From NCBI GenBank assembly GCA_019843655.1, contig JACDQD010000006.1, forward strand, positions 3,712,034-3,776,033: DNA of 64,000 nucleotides, given 5' to 3'. Both the position numbers and the translations under genes were made by a program. Below the pieces are notes generated by a model. The model ran no database searches. It was not told where the DNA came from and saw only the letters and a list, made by a program, of their open reading frames with translations. The DNA is from Lethocerus indicus. Taxonomy: Eukaryota; Arthropoda; Insecta; Hemiptera; Belostomatidae. This document shows, in pieces, positions 39,101-51,947 of the stretch (its first letter is position 1; every line of letters starts with the position of its first letter).

Positions 39101-41010
39101 GCCAAGAGTTTCAAGGAACAATAATTACTGTCTCAAAACATTATTTGATCGCATTCCCCATTTGGGCGTTGCTCTCTCATCATCTTCCGTTGTCTCCGTT
39201 TCTCTGCTATTTTTTTTTTACATTTGGCGCTTCCCTGTATTCTCTCTGTTTTTCGAGGGCGAAAGATCTGTTGTTTTCGGGTCAAAGATGGTCAAATCCG
39301 CTTGTTCTTCCGGTCCGTCGCAATAATACATCCTCCCCACGAGACAATACATTGTGGTCCCCTCCGTTTTGCTATTGCAGTGATGAAACTTCGATCGAGA
39401 AGATCGGTATTCAAGTCAGCAAAACATTCTACACTTTCAGAAATCCAAGTCACTGCACGCTTATAGTGTGGCCCGTTTAGTACGTAAGTACCTATTTTAA
39501 TTTCATTCGTGGCAATATTCTTCGTATATTAATAATGCAATAGTAAATAAGTGAGTTTTAATAAATGAGTTGTTGTTTTTTTGTATATTCTACTGTGCCA
39601 TTGGTGATAACATTTGATCGGTCGATTCGACGGTACGATAACAATGGTTTATTCAGTGCAGGCATTGTGTAAAGTTAATAGTGAGAGGGCAGTAGCATTA
39701 TGCCCGGGAGCAACGCTACCCCTCCCACCGCGCTTCTTATAAGGTCTCGCTAATGAGGTGGCCTCCCCTTTATTGCAACGTTTAACCCCTCACCTCCCCC
39801 ACATAGGTAAAAGTTCAATTCCCCAGCCTCGGTTGATGAAGTCTTGGTTCGCTCCAATCTGCCGCTCCCCTTTGTTTTTAACGTCTACGCGTTCGCCGCC
39901 ACAAATTTACCCCCACGGGCTTACCCCGGACCCCCGCGGGTCCGTTACGAGGGGATTACTCGAATTATCGCCGTTCGTTCGTTGAGTTGAATGGCCCCCC
40001 GCAATTCTGTGGGCCTCCTTTAATGAGATTCTTAATGAACTCTCCTAAATTCGCATATCTCCTGCAATATTTTGAATTTTGCGATTAAAGAATTTGTGTA
40101 TGTTTCGAGGAAAGAAGTATTATAATAGTTTCTTTAATTTAAATCACTCGTGACCTATGAACTTTATAGATATTTGCGAGAATATATAATAGTTCAATAG
40201 CGCGTTTGGTTGTTTAACATGCCCAATATTACGTACATTATACCGTACATTATATTGTTTCCTAGAGTTTTGTTTCCATCGTACCCACCATCGTTTTATA
40301 TTTGGTTGGGCCGTTATTGGCTGTTCTCAATGTAATATTTAAGTATTTCAGTTTGTATTACGTTCACATTGCAAAATTTCAATTTTATACTACTGAGTAC
40401 AGCAGTGGAAAAAAAATGAGAATGACTATAACACTGGTAATACGAATATTGAGTTATACTGATATGACTGATGTTATAATAGCGGTTGATATTGTGGGAG
40501 GCGCCTCGTAAAACCGTTCATTGTTTTATGACCGTACAGTGGCGTGAGCACGGCAACTCCGTGCCAACTGTTATTTGATTATAACTGCTCCTTTGGGACT
40601 GATTGCGTATACCCAATTTCTGTCATTGTGTACAGGATATTCCAATAGAATTTTGTACCTAAACAGTAATGGTTTGTATTTAACCCTGGTAATTAGACAA
40701 GCGAACTACTAATAAATAAGAAATAAGTCGACGTATAAAGTTGAAACTATATAAAATAAGCTTCTCTGAGAGAAGTACTTATTATTTCTTATTCACGCGC
40801 CCTTCTTGCTCATCCGTTCGTCCGTGAGATGAATTCATATGGCAATTTATACATTAGAATTATTGCAAAAAAATAAATTACAGCTTTCCTTCGAGTTTTT
40901 CTGTCGAACGAAATCACCATTAATTAAAACTTCCTGTTTTGTAGTCTGCGAAGGATTGGAATACCGTAGGTTTCGTGTGTGTATGTCTCCTCTCGCTGGT
41001 TTAGTCTTTT

Positions 41011-41047
41011 GCTAGACCGGTTTCGGCTGCTCGCCATCTTCAGTAGC
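41011..41047 (-). ncRNA. Candidate hammerhead ribozyme motif
   Basis: On the minus strand the 37 nt read in order: GCUA (helix I, 5' side), CUGAAGA (fits the catalytic core CUGANGA), UGGC-GAGCA-GCC (short helix II of three G-C pairs with an unpaired U), GAAA, CCGG, UC and UAGC (helix I, 3' side). The four helix I pairs are perfect, and the cleavage triplet would be GUC. Helix III is ACC/GGU with no loop, so a single copy cannot close it normally; the palindrome ACCGGU could pair between two molecules, as proposed for short-helix-III hammerheads. Weak points are the U at the first helix II position and the zero-length helix III loop. Activity is not shown by sequence. Confidence 0.5.
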
Positions 41048-41238
41048 GGTGTCAGTCACCTTCGGCACTTTGGATGTTTTTTGGGTATCCCCACTGCACT
41101 GTCACTTTCACTTATACTTTTAAATAGTCTATTAAAATAATACTCTTAATAATCGTCTACTAAGGTCAGATATAATATATTTTAATATTTGAGTTATTTT
41201 TAAGACTATTAAAACACGTAGTGCATTCATTTTCAAAG

Positions 41239-41303
41239 GTACGGCGCACCTAATACTACCCCGCAACAATGGTATGTCTTACATTTTAGTATTAGCGCCT
41301 TAC
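41239..41303 (-). repeat. Related hairpin inside the loop of the hammerhead element
   Basis: The arms GGCGCACCTAATACTA (left) and TAGTATTAGCGCC (right) are inverted relative to each other. Word order and orientation resemble copy A at 24190-24299 (GGCG, ACC, AATACTA, CCC, then TAGTATT). Similarity is weaker than between copies A and B and is limited to the hairpin part. Confidence 0.45.
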
Positions 41304-41368
41304 AGTACAAGTGACAGTGCAGTGAGGATGCCCAAAAAACATCCAAAGTGTTAAAAGTGACTAACACC

Positions 41369-41397
41369 GCTACTGGATCAGGTGAAACCGGTTTAGC
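41369..41397 (+). pseudogene. Degenerate hammerhead motif in the opposite arm
   Basis: This is the counterpart of the 41011-41047 motif in the right arm, on the plus strand. It keeps GCTACTG at the start, GTGAAACCGG in the middle and TTTAGC at the end. It has lost 8 bases covering the A-G-A of the core and helix II, and the triplet is GUU instead of GUC. It would not be expected to cleave. Confidence 0.55.
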
Positions 41398-44224
41398 GAA
41401 AGACCAAACCACCGAAAGGAGACAGAAACACGAAATCTACGGTAAAACTTCCAGGTCTTCACAGCTCAGTAACTTCAGTAATTGCCAATATTTTAGCATT
41501 TTCTTTGTAACATCTGTTCTGATATAAATATTCAGAATGCGTGGTTAATATAGAAACGGGGAAGTATTAAAGGGTAGACATCTGTCCAAGTTCGTATCAC
41601 GTCAACCGAGTTCTTCCTGAATAACAAATACAGGTACATAGAGAGGACAGGTATTGTGCCTCTCGCTTCGATCGTATTCCCCTTTCTTTGACAGGTGGAC
41701 AGTTCGATTTGATTTTGTTACTGTGTTTAACTCAATAAAGGAGGGGCCTGCCTTGACGCATTCAGAGAGGCAATATTACTTGGTTTTCTCTGCTCCTGCC
41801 AAAGAAAGAGTACCGTTAGTGGAGTTATTGCATGTTCGAACTTCGTACGACAGTTTTCGCACGAGATTTTTCGTATCGATTTTACTTTATGGCGCAGCTA
41901 ATTAGATTGAGGCTCGAGTTCACTGGCGAACATACCCAAATGCATTACAGGTACAGAAGGGATTAGTTTGAAGGTGAATTAGAATTAAGGCCGGTTCACA
42001 CGTTAGGTAAATATTGTAGTGAGATACAACCAGGGGGTCTGTCTCTATCGTAAATCTTAGAAGGACTGATATTCCACGATTTTAAATCATTACTCCGTCG
42101 TTTATCTGCCTTAATTCTGTAGAAAAAGATCAGGGAACGTTCTTGATGATACAATTTTGAAAAAAAAATTGTGTACAAATTACAATAATAAAAACTAATA
42201 ATATTGTGAAGAATATATGTGAGAGGAAGAGTGTGGAAAGTTTTCTCCCTCCATAGCGCCGAACGGTAGAAGCAATCCACCAGTTCTGTGATAGTGCTTA
42301 CATTTCATTTTTAAAGGAACGTCCCGACACGTGTCTACTGAAGCAATATTTTCCGGATCATCTATCTGCCTTGTCGTTCTGTTTCTGTCCAATTCGATCG
42401 GCAGTAGAAAGCGTTTATTTCTTCCCTCCGCATACACAAACCGGGTATCTCATCACAGGTTATTCATCTTTGAAAAACAGAGCCCTTGACCCGTTCCCTC
42501 TCGACGGCAGCTCCCCCTTCCCCCTTCCCACTCCCCCTCTCCCTTCCCGTCCTCCGTTCCTCTCCTGTTATTACTCAACCCTTCTTATTACTCCGCCTCC
42601 CTGTATACTCCGGCCCCGTCACATTTCGAATATACAAGAGTAGGCGGGGCGTGTGTATATATCTTAAACATTATATTCATACGCCCGAACGTAAAATAAG
42701 AGCTCTCGGTCTTATTTCGAAATATTTCACTGCCTGTGAAAATTGTAGGATGCGTGACACCCGTACAAACTGTATTTATTTTAGCATTTTCTTTAAAGAC
42801 ATACTATATTTTTAGAAATACTCTACACATTGAATGAAATAGTGCTGATCGGGGAATTAACTGATTGATATAAATTAACGTTCAGGTCCTGTATTTTATT
42901 ATATAATTAGTGCAGGCCTTTTTCTCCTTAGTTTTAATCATTAATATACTGAAAATCCGAAGTTTTCCATTAACCGAGTATTTCCAGCGGGCAGGTACTA
43001 AAAGACATAACAGTAGATGACACTTGAGATTGATAACTGTTTTTGAGGAGAATTCTTCACTGAAAATTAAATGTCTGAATAAATAGACATCTGTAAATAA
43101 AAATAGGGGAATACATCGAACTAAGGGTAGATAAGAAACAGAAAAGCAAGTGAGAATTGTAATCTATTCATACTGAATAAAATTCATCGTTCAAATAAAA
43201 GGAATTTTTGAAATTTGGAAATATGACGTAAAATAAGCTTTTTAAAATTTGTATCGGCCAGAATCTTGTGCATCTTCGTAGGCCGTTATTTACTGTTTAT
43301 TAAACTATATGTCCTTCAGTTCTTTTGTAGTTATATTATTAATATATAACTGAAGTAGTTTCAAATAATGTCTTAATGCTGGCACAATTTACAAAAATAG
43401 TACGAAATGAGAGTTTGTTGTGTGGTCCGTTGTTCCGTCTGTAGTCGCGCTCTCTGAATGTGTATCGTCATAATTCCCTGGCTCCTTTCCTCCCTCGTCA
43501 GGTAGAGTTCCTTTCCCCGACAGCATTTTACTCAATTTAGGAGAGTTCAAAAGTACCGACTTGATGTTGAAGGATTACACGTTAGTAATTAGTTCGGAAA
43601 CGCGGGCGGCGAGGAATGAATTAGCCGGAGGCTACGGGGTCTTTGGGGCCGTTTAAATTATTCCGGGGACTGGACCGGGATGAGACTGACCATTGAGCCT
43701 CCACATTGGCATTCACAGGGCCCGACACAATTCCCCCCTACTCGCTCTCTCGGATTTCACGCTTCAAATCTCTCCCCTACGTGTTCGCACGTCCGTTGTA
43801 AGGATCCTTTCGTAATGGCTACTCAGTTCGACGTACTTTCCGTGTACGCTGGTCGAATTTTTCAGAAATTATAGTCATTCGGTTACACATAAATGCACTT
43901 CGCATCTGGCCGCTGTCAATCGTCAGGCTGCTTAAATAACAAATACCTGCCAGAGAATATAACTGTATATTGTTTAGAATATGTGTGGAAACGCGATTAT
44001 ATCCTTAACGACGATTTGAGCCCAAGATGAAGAGTAATAAATTAGTTCAGAAGTAAAGGTTAAAGAAGTATTGAGAGCAAAACAGGGAATGAACAAAAAA
44101 GAACTCTATTAATCATAAATAGAAGTTCTAAACAGCCCGAACATGAGTAGCAATAAACTTCAAAACTAATGAGTTTACTGGAGTTAATCTTCTCCACCCG
44201 TTTAATCAGTTGAAGTTTGTAATC

Positions 44225-44292
44225 GATGAAAATCGAACTTCGGGTCCGATGCATTAAGGGCCGCATCACTACCCGCTGAGTTATGTGGGACA
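44225..44292 (-). mobile_element. tRNA-derived SINE head
   Basis: Read on the minus strand, the sequence begins GTCCCACATAACTCAGCGGG and later contains CGAAGTTCGATTTTC. TAACTCAGCGGGT (44271-44283) matches the RNA polymerase III A box of tRNA genes and GTTCGATTTTC (44228-44238) resembles the B box, at tRNA-like spacing. The acceptor-stem ends do not pair, so this is not a functional tRNA but fits the 5' head of a tRNA-derived SINE. The body would extend toward lower coordinates; its end was not defined. Confidence 0.65.
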
Positions 44293-47200
44293 GCTATCGC
44301 TGGTGACTTTGGAGTTTTCGTTGGGAACTCTCCAACTCCGGTATACTCATTAGAGATTTCGGTCGCGGGCAAACTGACAGCCGCAAACTGATCCTGAACA
44401 GCTCAGTATTCCTGGCGAAATGTCCGTTCGTAATGACTGCAGGCCTTGGGAGTAAAAGGAGTAATTGGAGGGAAATTTCGAAGTCACGTGCTACAGAGGT
44501 CCGACAGAGCCCAATAACAAATTTCGGCTGGACATATTTTAACTGTAGAAAAACAATTTCAGAATAAAACAACAACTGCAATTAACAAACTCTCTTGAAC
44601 GCCCCAGGTATTTTGACGCTATACGTAATGCAACGTCTAACCCTGTTGTATATACCGCACGGTGCAGAATCCGTCCAAACTCAGGGAACACTCATGAATT
44701 ATGTAGAAGTCTGTTGAACAACCAAATTCCCCCATTTTTTTTTATAGATAGGTTTGGAATTTTTTAAAGAAGTTTTAAGCTCAGCTTTATGAACTTAGTT
44801 GCTCAGTCAGTTCGCGTCGGTTTAATATTGAACTTAAGCCGAAAGGTAAACCGAAGAGATTTTTATGGGGGGGCGTTTTACATTACGGGGGCCCCCCTCT
44901 GAAGGTTCACTTTGGCCGGCTCTAATTTCTGTGGTTCGAATTCCCCCTTTTGTGCGAGATGGATGCTCTGCCCCGAATTTTATGAGCTCATACTTGGCAG
45001 CTTACCACAAACATTTATTTAATCAATATACTAAATAGACTGTACGAATTATGTGTTAGTACATAATTACTGCCTCCTCTATTATCTATCTCCATCGACA
45101 CTATAATTCCAAGTTACCCTCCAAGAAACTAAACCTATTTTAACTAATAGCACCTCTAGAGGCTATGTCCGGTACGCAAGTGTCACTAATTAAAATGTTA
45201 TAATTAAAGTTGCACCGTTTGAAGAAAGCTATATTTTCAAGGAATTGCTTACTTTCAAGGTGAATGAAGGTTATTTTACAGCGTTTGGGTCAGAAAATCA
45301 TCAGGTTGAGACCTGCGGGGGAAGCTTGGAATTGCGGTTTGGAGTCCAGGAAGGGGAATCAGTAGATAATTGGTGTGCAGGTCGGACGGCCTTGGCCCCT
45401 GCGCTAATGGTCCGGCGGTGTCGCCCCTGTTAGCCGCCTTTTAAACAATTGGAGGCGCGGTCTTATTCTGACTACCCGTTGCGCTTTATTAGCCGGGGTC
45501 ACGACAGATTATTGTTGACTCGCGTGTCTCGCCGGCCCCAACTTCTCGACCGGTGGGGCGAATTTACGAGTGCGAATCCAAACTTTACCGCCGACTCGGA
45601 ACAATTTGTAGATAAGAAAAGTGAATTCGAACTGTTCTACACTCCTGCCGAACCTCTGCCCACTTAATAAATATATCGGCCTATAACTTGAAATTAACAG
45701 CATGCAACTCCAAACCAGAGGCGAGTGAACTCGGATAGATAAAAAACGGTGGAAAAAGGCTCTAAAAGTTATTAGAGTTGTTGGACATAACCTTTTCCTC
45801 CTGGTCATAACATTTGTATACCAGTTTTTAATTAGTTTTCATTATTATTTGCGTTATTTTGTTCCTTTAGAATCTCGCTCATGCTAAGCTGATCCAATTA
45901 TTTGAGGATTTTGGCTTGTTGACATTATTTAATTTGTCGACTTTGGAATTAGGAAATGTTTTCATAATCCGATTTTTCTTCGATTCGAGATGTTAATAAT
46001 TATTAAATGTAATCCTTGCAAAGGTGAGAGGTAAAATGGTGTCGATGATTTTCATCTAAGAGAAAATTAGATATTTCCACCTCATTTTGGCGACCTCTCA
46101 ACGCGAATTTCGTAATTACCGCGGAATTGACGCCTTGTTTATTGGCTCAAGTCGGGGCCCGGCGTATTGAAGTGACTGCGTATGACGTCCTTAAGGACTC
46201 TGTATATCCTAGGGAGTCTCGTAAAATCGGCGTTACGACTATAGCAATAAAGTGGTGCCTAATAACCCCGGATCCAGGAAGCGTTGCTTGGGCGGATATA
46301 AAGCCGTGTCCGGATGTGCTGGGGATGACAGGCCCCCATCGGTAATTAATATAGCTAGACGACGGGCCCATTCTTTGACGTACCGCACTCTTCGATCTAC
46401 TTTACCCGGTAATGTCCCCTACAGATCTCCAGTACTAATCCCCGCACATGTTCCGGAAAATGCTGTAGAACCCAACTTACAATTGCTAATTTTAAATAAC
46501 GCGAGCCCATTTCTCTTGACGTCGACAGACTTTAAAATTAGAGAATTTAAAATTCAAATTAGTGGAACAGCTCCCCAGAGGTGAGAACCGAAACTGGGGC
46601 CAACACCGTCTAACGGAACTCTTCCCGGAAATTTGTCTTTATACTGAGAGAACGATTAATTTTTCAAGAACCAGTTCTTCGAAGCACAAAAATGAAATTG
46701 TGTTTAATTGAGTTCCACTTACCTCATATCCAAAGTTGCAGAAAATTCTCATTTGAAAATTGTAGATCCCCGATTTTCTCACACTACATCGGTAGAGAGG
46801 AAATTACTCTAAATTTAAAATGTTGAAACAATCTTATTCTATTAATGATAACGATGCGATAGAAAATTTAGAAAACATATCCGAAATATCTCAATTAATC
46901 GTATTAATAACAGAACAGTTTCCAAACGTTGTGAGCTCAATATCGATCCAGGATATCATTGTAGGCGTTATTTACTATACCTAAAAGGCAGCACAATCAA
47001 AATACTTCGGACCAACAATGCCGATCGATGACAGTATTGAGGTTAAGAACTATCCTGGACAACATGAAAAGAAAATATTTTAGTTTGTCGTGTCAAAGGA
47101 TTATCCTCATTTTTAATTGAAGTTCTAAAGATTTCTCTGGATGCTTATAAATTTTCCACCTGGGCAAAGTTTTTGAAAGTGATCCGAGGGGGTGGTTTTT

Positions 47201-49817
47201 TTTACAACTTTGAACTCGGTAAAAGTTTCCATATTGAAGCGTTTGGCGGGCGGATAAACAAATTAATTGCTGACAACTTGAGTGACACAGTGGAGGTGGA
47301 ACTTCACCTTTGTTGAGAACGGAACTTTTAAAAAGGAAATTTTCTAGTCCTTTTCGGGCTAGAGCGTATTTCGAAACCTTATACTTTATCGCCTATACTT
47401 CGTAACAATGACTACCTGCTCTTTGAGTAATAAACAGTTGAATATTTCTACAAGCTAACCGAACTTAAATACAATGTAATCGATATATATTTTGTAGGAC
47501 GATTCCCCCACTTTAAGTATCTAAGTTTTGATCAGTACTGCATTCCGAAAGTTATACGATATTATTATTACTAATACTTCATAAAATGCAGGAAGTTAAT
47601 TGCGTTACTTACAACGTAAATGAATTCATGTTACACCTTCTCATCTAATTTTTGCATTTTTTATGGACTCCCGCGCTTCAAATATTTCAGTAAATGAAAT
47701 ATTTAATACTTTCGCTCTGTTATGACAGAACGAAATAATATAAACTTGTCGACAAAGTTGAACCGTTGTTGGAGTTGCGTTCTGGTTACTGTGTGTTGAA
47801 ATGGAGTGGTTCTGTAATTTCCAGACCTAAATAATCGTGACCTTACGATATCCTTCCAGTGGATATAAAACCCAGTGGGAAGGATTATACGTACTGATAT
47901 CATGTAACTTCGACTGTAAACCGTCTCGAAAGTACGTTGTAAAATGTTAGTCTCTTAATTAGCCGGGATATATTTTATGGCTTTGAATAAATGCTTCGCG
48001 GTTATTTCTGTCCCTGGGACGCTTTTAGTGCGTTCGGACTGTGTTGCTTAAATGCCATTCGACAGCCAGTTTAGATCATTTGTACACATGTAAGTTCAGC
48101 TTACAGGCTTTAGTCCCTTTTATCTGTATTCCTTTGTAAATTGAATAATTGAGATCCTGTGCCATAAGTAAATTTACTATCAAAAAGTTGTGAGCATTCA
48201 TATTGTGCAATGTTATTCAGTATTGGCTAATAGAATCTTAAATTAGGCAGTAGATTTAAGTCAGTCAACTACTCACAAACATCTTCAATAAAGATCTTTT
48301 GGGCTTAGTTTTATTCTTGTCTTACATTCTAGAAAGTATAGTCTTGATTCCGAGTAGGCCAATATCGATTGGGAGAGTCCTTCACCTTGTTTCTTCACCG
48401 CGTAAATTATGGCTATTTCTTCACGCTCTATCGATCAACTACTAATAAACGGGACTTTTTTTCTTCTCTTTTGTCTGACGATAGCCCGTCGATTTTACAT
48501 TTCAGAGGAGTACGCTCAGTTGATTTTAAAATTATTACATGTACTCTGTTATTGGAATTATTAATGTGTTACCACGGACAAAATTGCGCAGAATTGAAAA
48601 TATCTCTCGTCAGTCATGGTTTCCACTGCATAAACAACTTAATTTCAACGTCAATACATATTCGACCTCGGCATAAACTTTATTACTCCACTAATAAATC
48701 TGTTTAACCGACCGCACGAGTTTGACCCGTCACCTGTACAAGGCACTTTACTGATAGCATTTTTATATACTTCCTTTTACGGCGCGCTTTTTAATATTTT
48801 CAAACTAATAAAATAACATAGTTAATTCATTGTTACAAATACGATTAATTTTTTATCGTTGTAGTAAATAATCAAATATTGCAATGGTCATTATTTGGAT
48901 TATGTTTATTGCGACCAGTGAATTTGTGCGTTGTTCCATGAGGTGGTTACTTACTTGTGCCTCTTCGTAATTTATTTTTATTATTGAAAATGATCGTGGG
49001 CTTCACTAGATTACTTCCCGAGAAACTTAATGTGGATTTAATGCCCTTGGTCTCAAGAAGAAATTCTGCGGCCGTGCGCTCCAGATATTTTATCTCGAGG
49101 CGGAAATATACGACTCGAGACCGAAACGAATGACTCTTAACCTTGAGCTGCCCCTTCGACCATTTAGTTTAGGGAACCTGTTGATTGTCAAGTGTTCAGA
49201 TTACAGATCCGTCCTAATGAACTATACGAAGTATCGCCTGTATTGGATTAATGGAAATTTTCGACAGGAAGAAACTAACATCCCGATCTGTTTTGTGACC
49301 CGGGACCGGAACATTTATACCCACTACTCAGGTTGCGGCGGATTGAGAGCTACGAGTTCCTAAAGTCGATTTTTACGGCGGTTGTAACCGTAAAGATTAA
49401 GTAGGGCCCCCGTTAAGTAGGCGGTCGGGACGAGCCTGGCGATAAAATTAAAAACGCAGTAAAATCCGAAAATGTATAGGGAGGGTGGGCTTTCAAATTC
49501 CGTGCGGTAGAGTGGCTGTCGTTGAATCTTATAGGATTTTACCTTCCATTGCCGGAATATATTATACTTGACTACTGCTAGGATTTTGTGCTGGAACATT
49601 TTTAATGTTGTTGTTTATATGAAATAAAATGTTCGAGAACAAACTTGTTACCACACGGCAGGTTTCCTGTACCGTATACGCCCATAATTTTTAGTGTTAG
49701 TAGTCGCGTCGTGTTCGGGTATCTTTTTACATCGTTTTTTCCGTTAATATCGAAAAATATTTACATATTCGGCCCAATTAAAAGCGGTAGGAGTGAAATA
49801 ACGCCGTTTGATTGGTT

Positions 49818-49827
49818 GGGGGGGGGG
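49818..49827. repeat. G homopolymer, 10 bases
   Basis: An uninterrupted run of 10 G in intron 3, preceded by GATTGGTT and followed by ATGACGTAATT. Confidence 0.9.
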
Positions 49828-51797
49828 ATGACGTAATTAATTGAAACCTTCTAATTAGCGCGCGGCCGCTGCCAAGTCCAATTTCCTAGCCGACTCGAGA
49901 TATCGCCCTTTCAACTCTGATCAATCCCCCCCTATCTGGCGCCCATCTCAACCTTTTATCCGCCACCAGCCCCCGGGACTTGCGGCTTTCAACTACTTCC
50001 CCTTGTAGTTGTTGCCCCCATTCAAATTCGATTTAACCGTCCAACCCTGCCGGCTATCCGGTAATTGGAATGCAATTTAACTTCCGGCCGTTGGAGATGA
50101 AATTGAACAAATTGATGTCGGAAGATGGAGGACATAACAAAAGCGTCTTATAATTTGTGTAAACGAGAGAGGCGCAAGAGTATTTTGGGGATTTTCACCT
50201 TTGGGGAAGTTTCAGAAAATTGTCTTTTTGCTCAATGCTGTTCTGCGGTTTAACGCGCAGTTGATATTGACCTACAACAATTTCATTAAACAAATTTAAA
50301 CGTTATCTAGTTTTATCAAATCAGGGGCAACAAACGGTGAATCCTTTGACCCTGTTATTTGAAGTTCAAATTAAAATGATTGATTAATTGAAAAGACCAG
50401 TTAAGCCGGTATAATATTTTTAATGAAATTAGTCGGGAGATCACCGTCCCCTTCTGTTCTTTGGAATCTGATCTTTTTTCTTCTTTATCGATCAGTATTT
50501 ATTAATGTATCAGGTTATTGTTTTCATAAAAACATTGTTTCGCGGCTGATTGCATTCTACCAATTCATTGTACGAACTGAATTTATACTACAAGAAAGCG
50601 AATTTGAGTATTCGGTTGTTTTGTACATATTTGAGAAATTAACCATTGATAACATTCTTAATATTTTAATGAAAATTTATTATTTAGTCCCCAGCAAACT
50701 GCGATTTATATTGCGGTCTGATTGTGTTATTGCATTGTTTCATTTAGAGGTTTTCCATTAGATGAAATTGATTGAGTTTGTCGGGCGTAGGAACTGTGGG
50801 CTGTTGGGCGAACTCCGTGCCGGCCCTCAGCCCTGTATGTCAACAGCAGGAGGGCGTTTGAAGTGCCGAATTGTTTTGCCGAGTTGCCGAGGGATGGCCC
50901 CTCTTATTGCTCTGGGCCAAACTTTAATAAACCCGATCCTGTATTGGGCTTGCTCCGCCTCAATCAGTAACGTTCCCACGTCTGATTTACCATTGGGTGG
51001 GTATTTGATCGTGGTGAGGCATGGAGGAGGTGTGAAATTCTAGAAGATATATCCAATGTCTGTTAGTCAAAATGATAATTTGGAAAACGTCTATGCGCAT
51101 GGACTTCATGTTCATTTTAGAACATTCCGACCTTTCATCTCCAAAAGCGCGAAAGTTCATGCCGAAGATAGTCCGGAAAATTATCCCGCAATGCAGTTAA
51201 TTGATTTCGAATTTTCTTGTTGGACCCTGACCGTAAGAATCGATCTTTCAGCGATCAGGCTATCCAATTTGATTTTTATGCAGGCGTACGAGATCGAATT
51301 CTGAAACACCAATATTACTGCTGATTTTGGCGAATATACAGAATGTTATAAAACGCTTCGAAGTAGATTTACACGTGGAGTTTTACCCATTCCGTTCCGC
51401 CAAATTCGTTTCGGAATTGCCTCCCCTGCCGGGCTTAATTTAAGTGGGGGATAATTGCGAAATTGATAGTGGCCCCCACTGGCGGTGTTCCAACTGCTAA
51501 ATCGTTGTGTAGTTAAGGAACTTCTTGTCTGCTTAATGGTGATATACGATTGACCGGGTGAACGGCCTTACTTAACTGTGATTGCCACGTCCAATACTTT
51601 AATTATAAAACGTATTAACGTTTCATTAGTTTAAACATCAATTCGTCGATGTAATTTATAGGTCTGTTGTGAAATATCTGCGAAAATCTTTCCCGCCGCA
51701 TTCGCCTCTGTCTTGTTTCCCAGATTATTTTACATGGACATAGAAACATAATTCACGACATATAAATTTCAGGAATTGTAGAGTTTGATGGAATTAC

Positions 51798-51947
51798 CTG
51801 CAGGGGCGTGTTGGGTTCTGCGGTGGCCCTCTCGTGGGGCGGGTAGAGTTGTGCCAGACACATGATGGCCTCGTTGCAAAACTTGAGGCCCATCACTTCC
51901 TCGTCCTCGCGGCCGTACCGGAACGTCAGCGTCACTTGGCCGAATAT
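51798..51947 (-). CDS. Arrestin exon, N-domain with finger loop (residues 46-95)
   Basis: This is a 150-base exon of exactly 50 codons with phase-0 joins at both ends: acceptor CCCGTTTCAG before ATA, and CAG followed by donor GTAATT. It encodes IFGQVTLTFRYGRED and then EEVMGLKFCNEA. The RYGREDEEVMGL motif is one of the most conserved arrestin signatures. It includes the finger loop that enters the cytoplasmic cavity of an activated receptor. The tail of the exon, LAQLYPPHERATAEPNTPLQ, is the segment leading into the next helix-containing part of the N-domain. The position usually held by Gln-Lys in insect visual arrestins (NFQKEL) is Cys-Asn here (KFCNEA), one of several marks of a divergent member. 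It is isolated by an 11.1-kb intron upstream and an 18.7-kb intron downstream. Confidence 0.94.

Larger units (their letters stand above)
40945..41466. mobile_element. Inverted-repeat element with hammerhead-like arms
   Basis: The left arm (about 40945-41112) and the right arm (about 41305-41466) are imperfect inverted copies around a loop of about 190 bases. Shared words, given in the orientation of the right arm, are AGTGACAGTGCAGTG, CCCAAAAAACATCCAAAGTG, ACACCGCTACTG, GAAACCGGT and ACACGAAA. Together they are about 75-80% identical by eye. The element has no open reading frame of note, so it would be non-autonomous. The GAAACCGGTC-type motif and hammerhead core recall the ribozyme-bearing terminal repeats of Penelope-like retroelements or retrozymes; that assignment is inference. 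It lies inside arrestin intron 3. Alternatives are a fold-back or MITE-type DNA element, or two independent inverted insertions. Target-site duplications were not identified. Confidence 0.65.
33064..51797 (-). other. Intron 3 of the arrestin gene (18.7 kb)
   Basis: Donor GTAATT is at the 51797 end and acceptor TTTTTTCAG at the 33064 end. It contains the inverted-repeat element with the hammerhead-like motif (about 40945-41466), a tRNA-derived SINE head (44225-44292) and a 10-G run at 49818-49827. The longest open frame (38965-39480, plus strand) has no recognisable domain. Much of the remaining sequence looks like unique AT-rich intron DNA with small GC-rich patches, for example 39700-40010 and 42485-42630. 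Confidence 0.85.

Noticed and set aside
38965..39480. 171-codon plus-strand open frame in intron 3
   Set aside because: No recognisable domain, mixed hydrophobic composition, no splice or codon pattern suggesting a gene; expected by chance in a long intron.
46127..46584. Open frames on both strands near 46.1-46.6 kb
   Set aside because: No transposase, reverse transcriptase or other domain is visible and the frames overlap antisense to each other.
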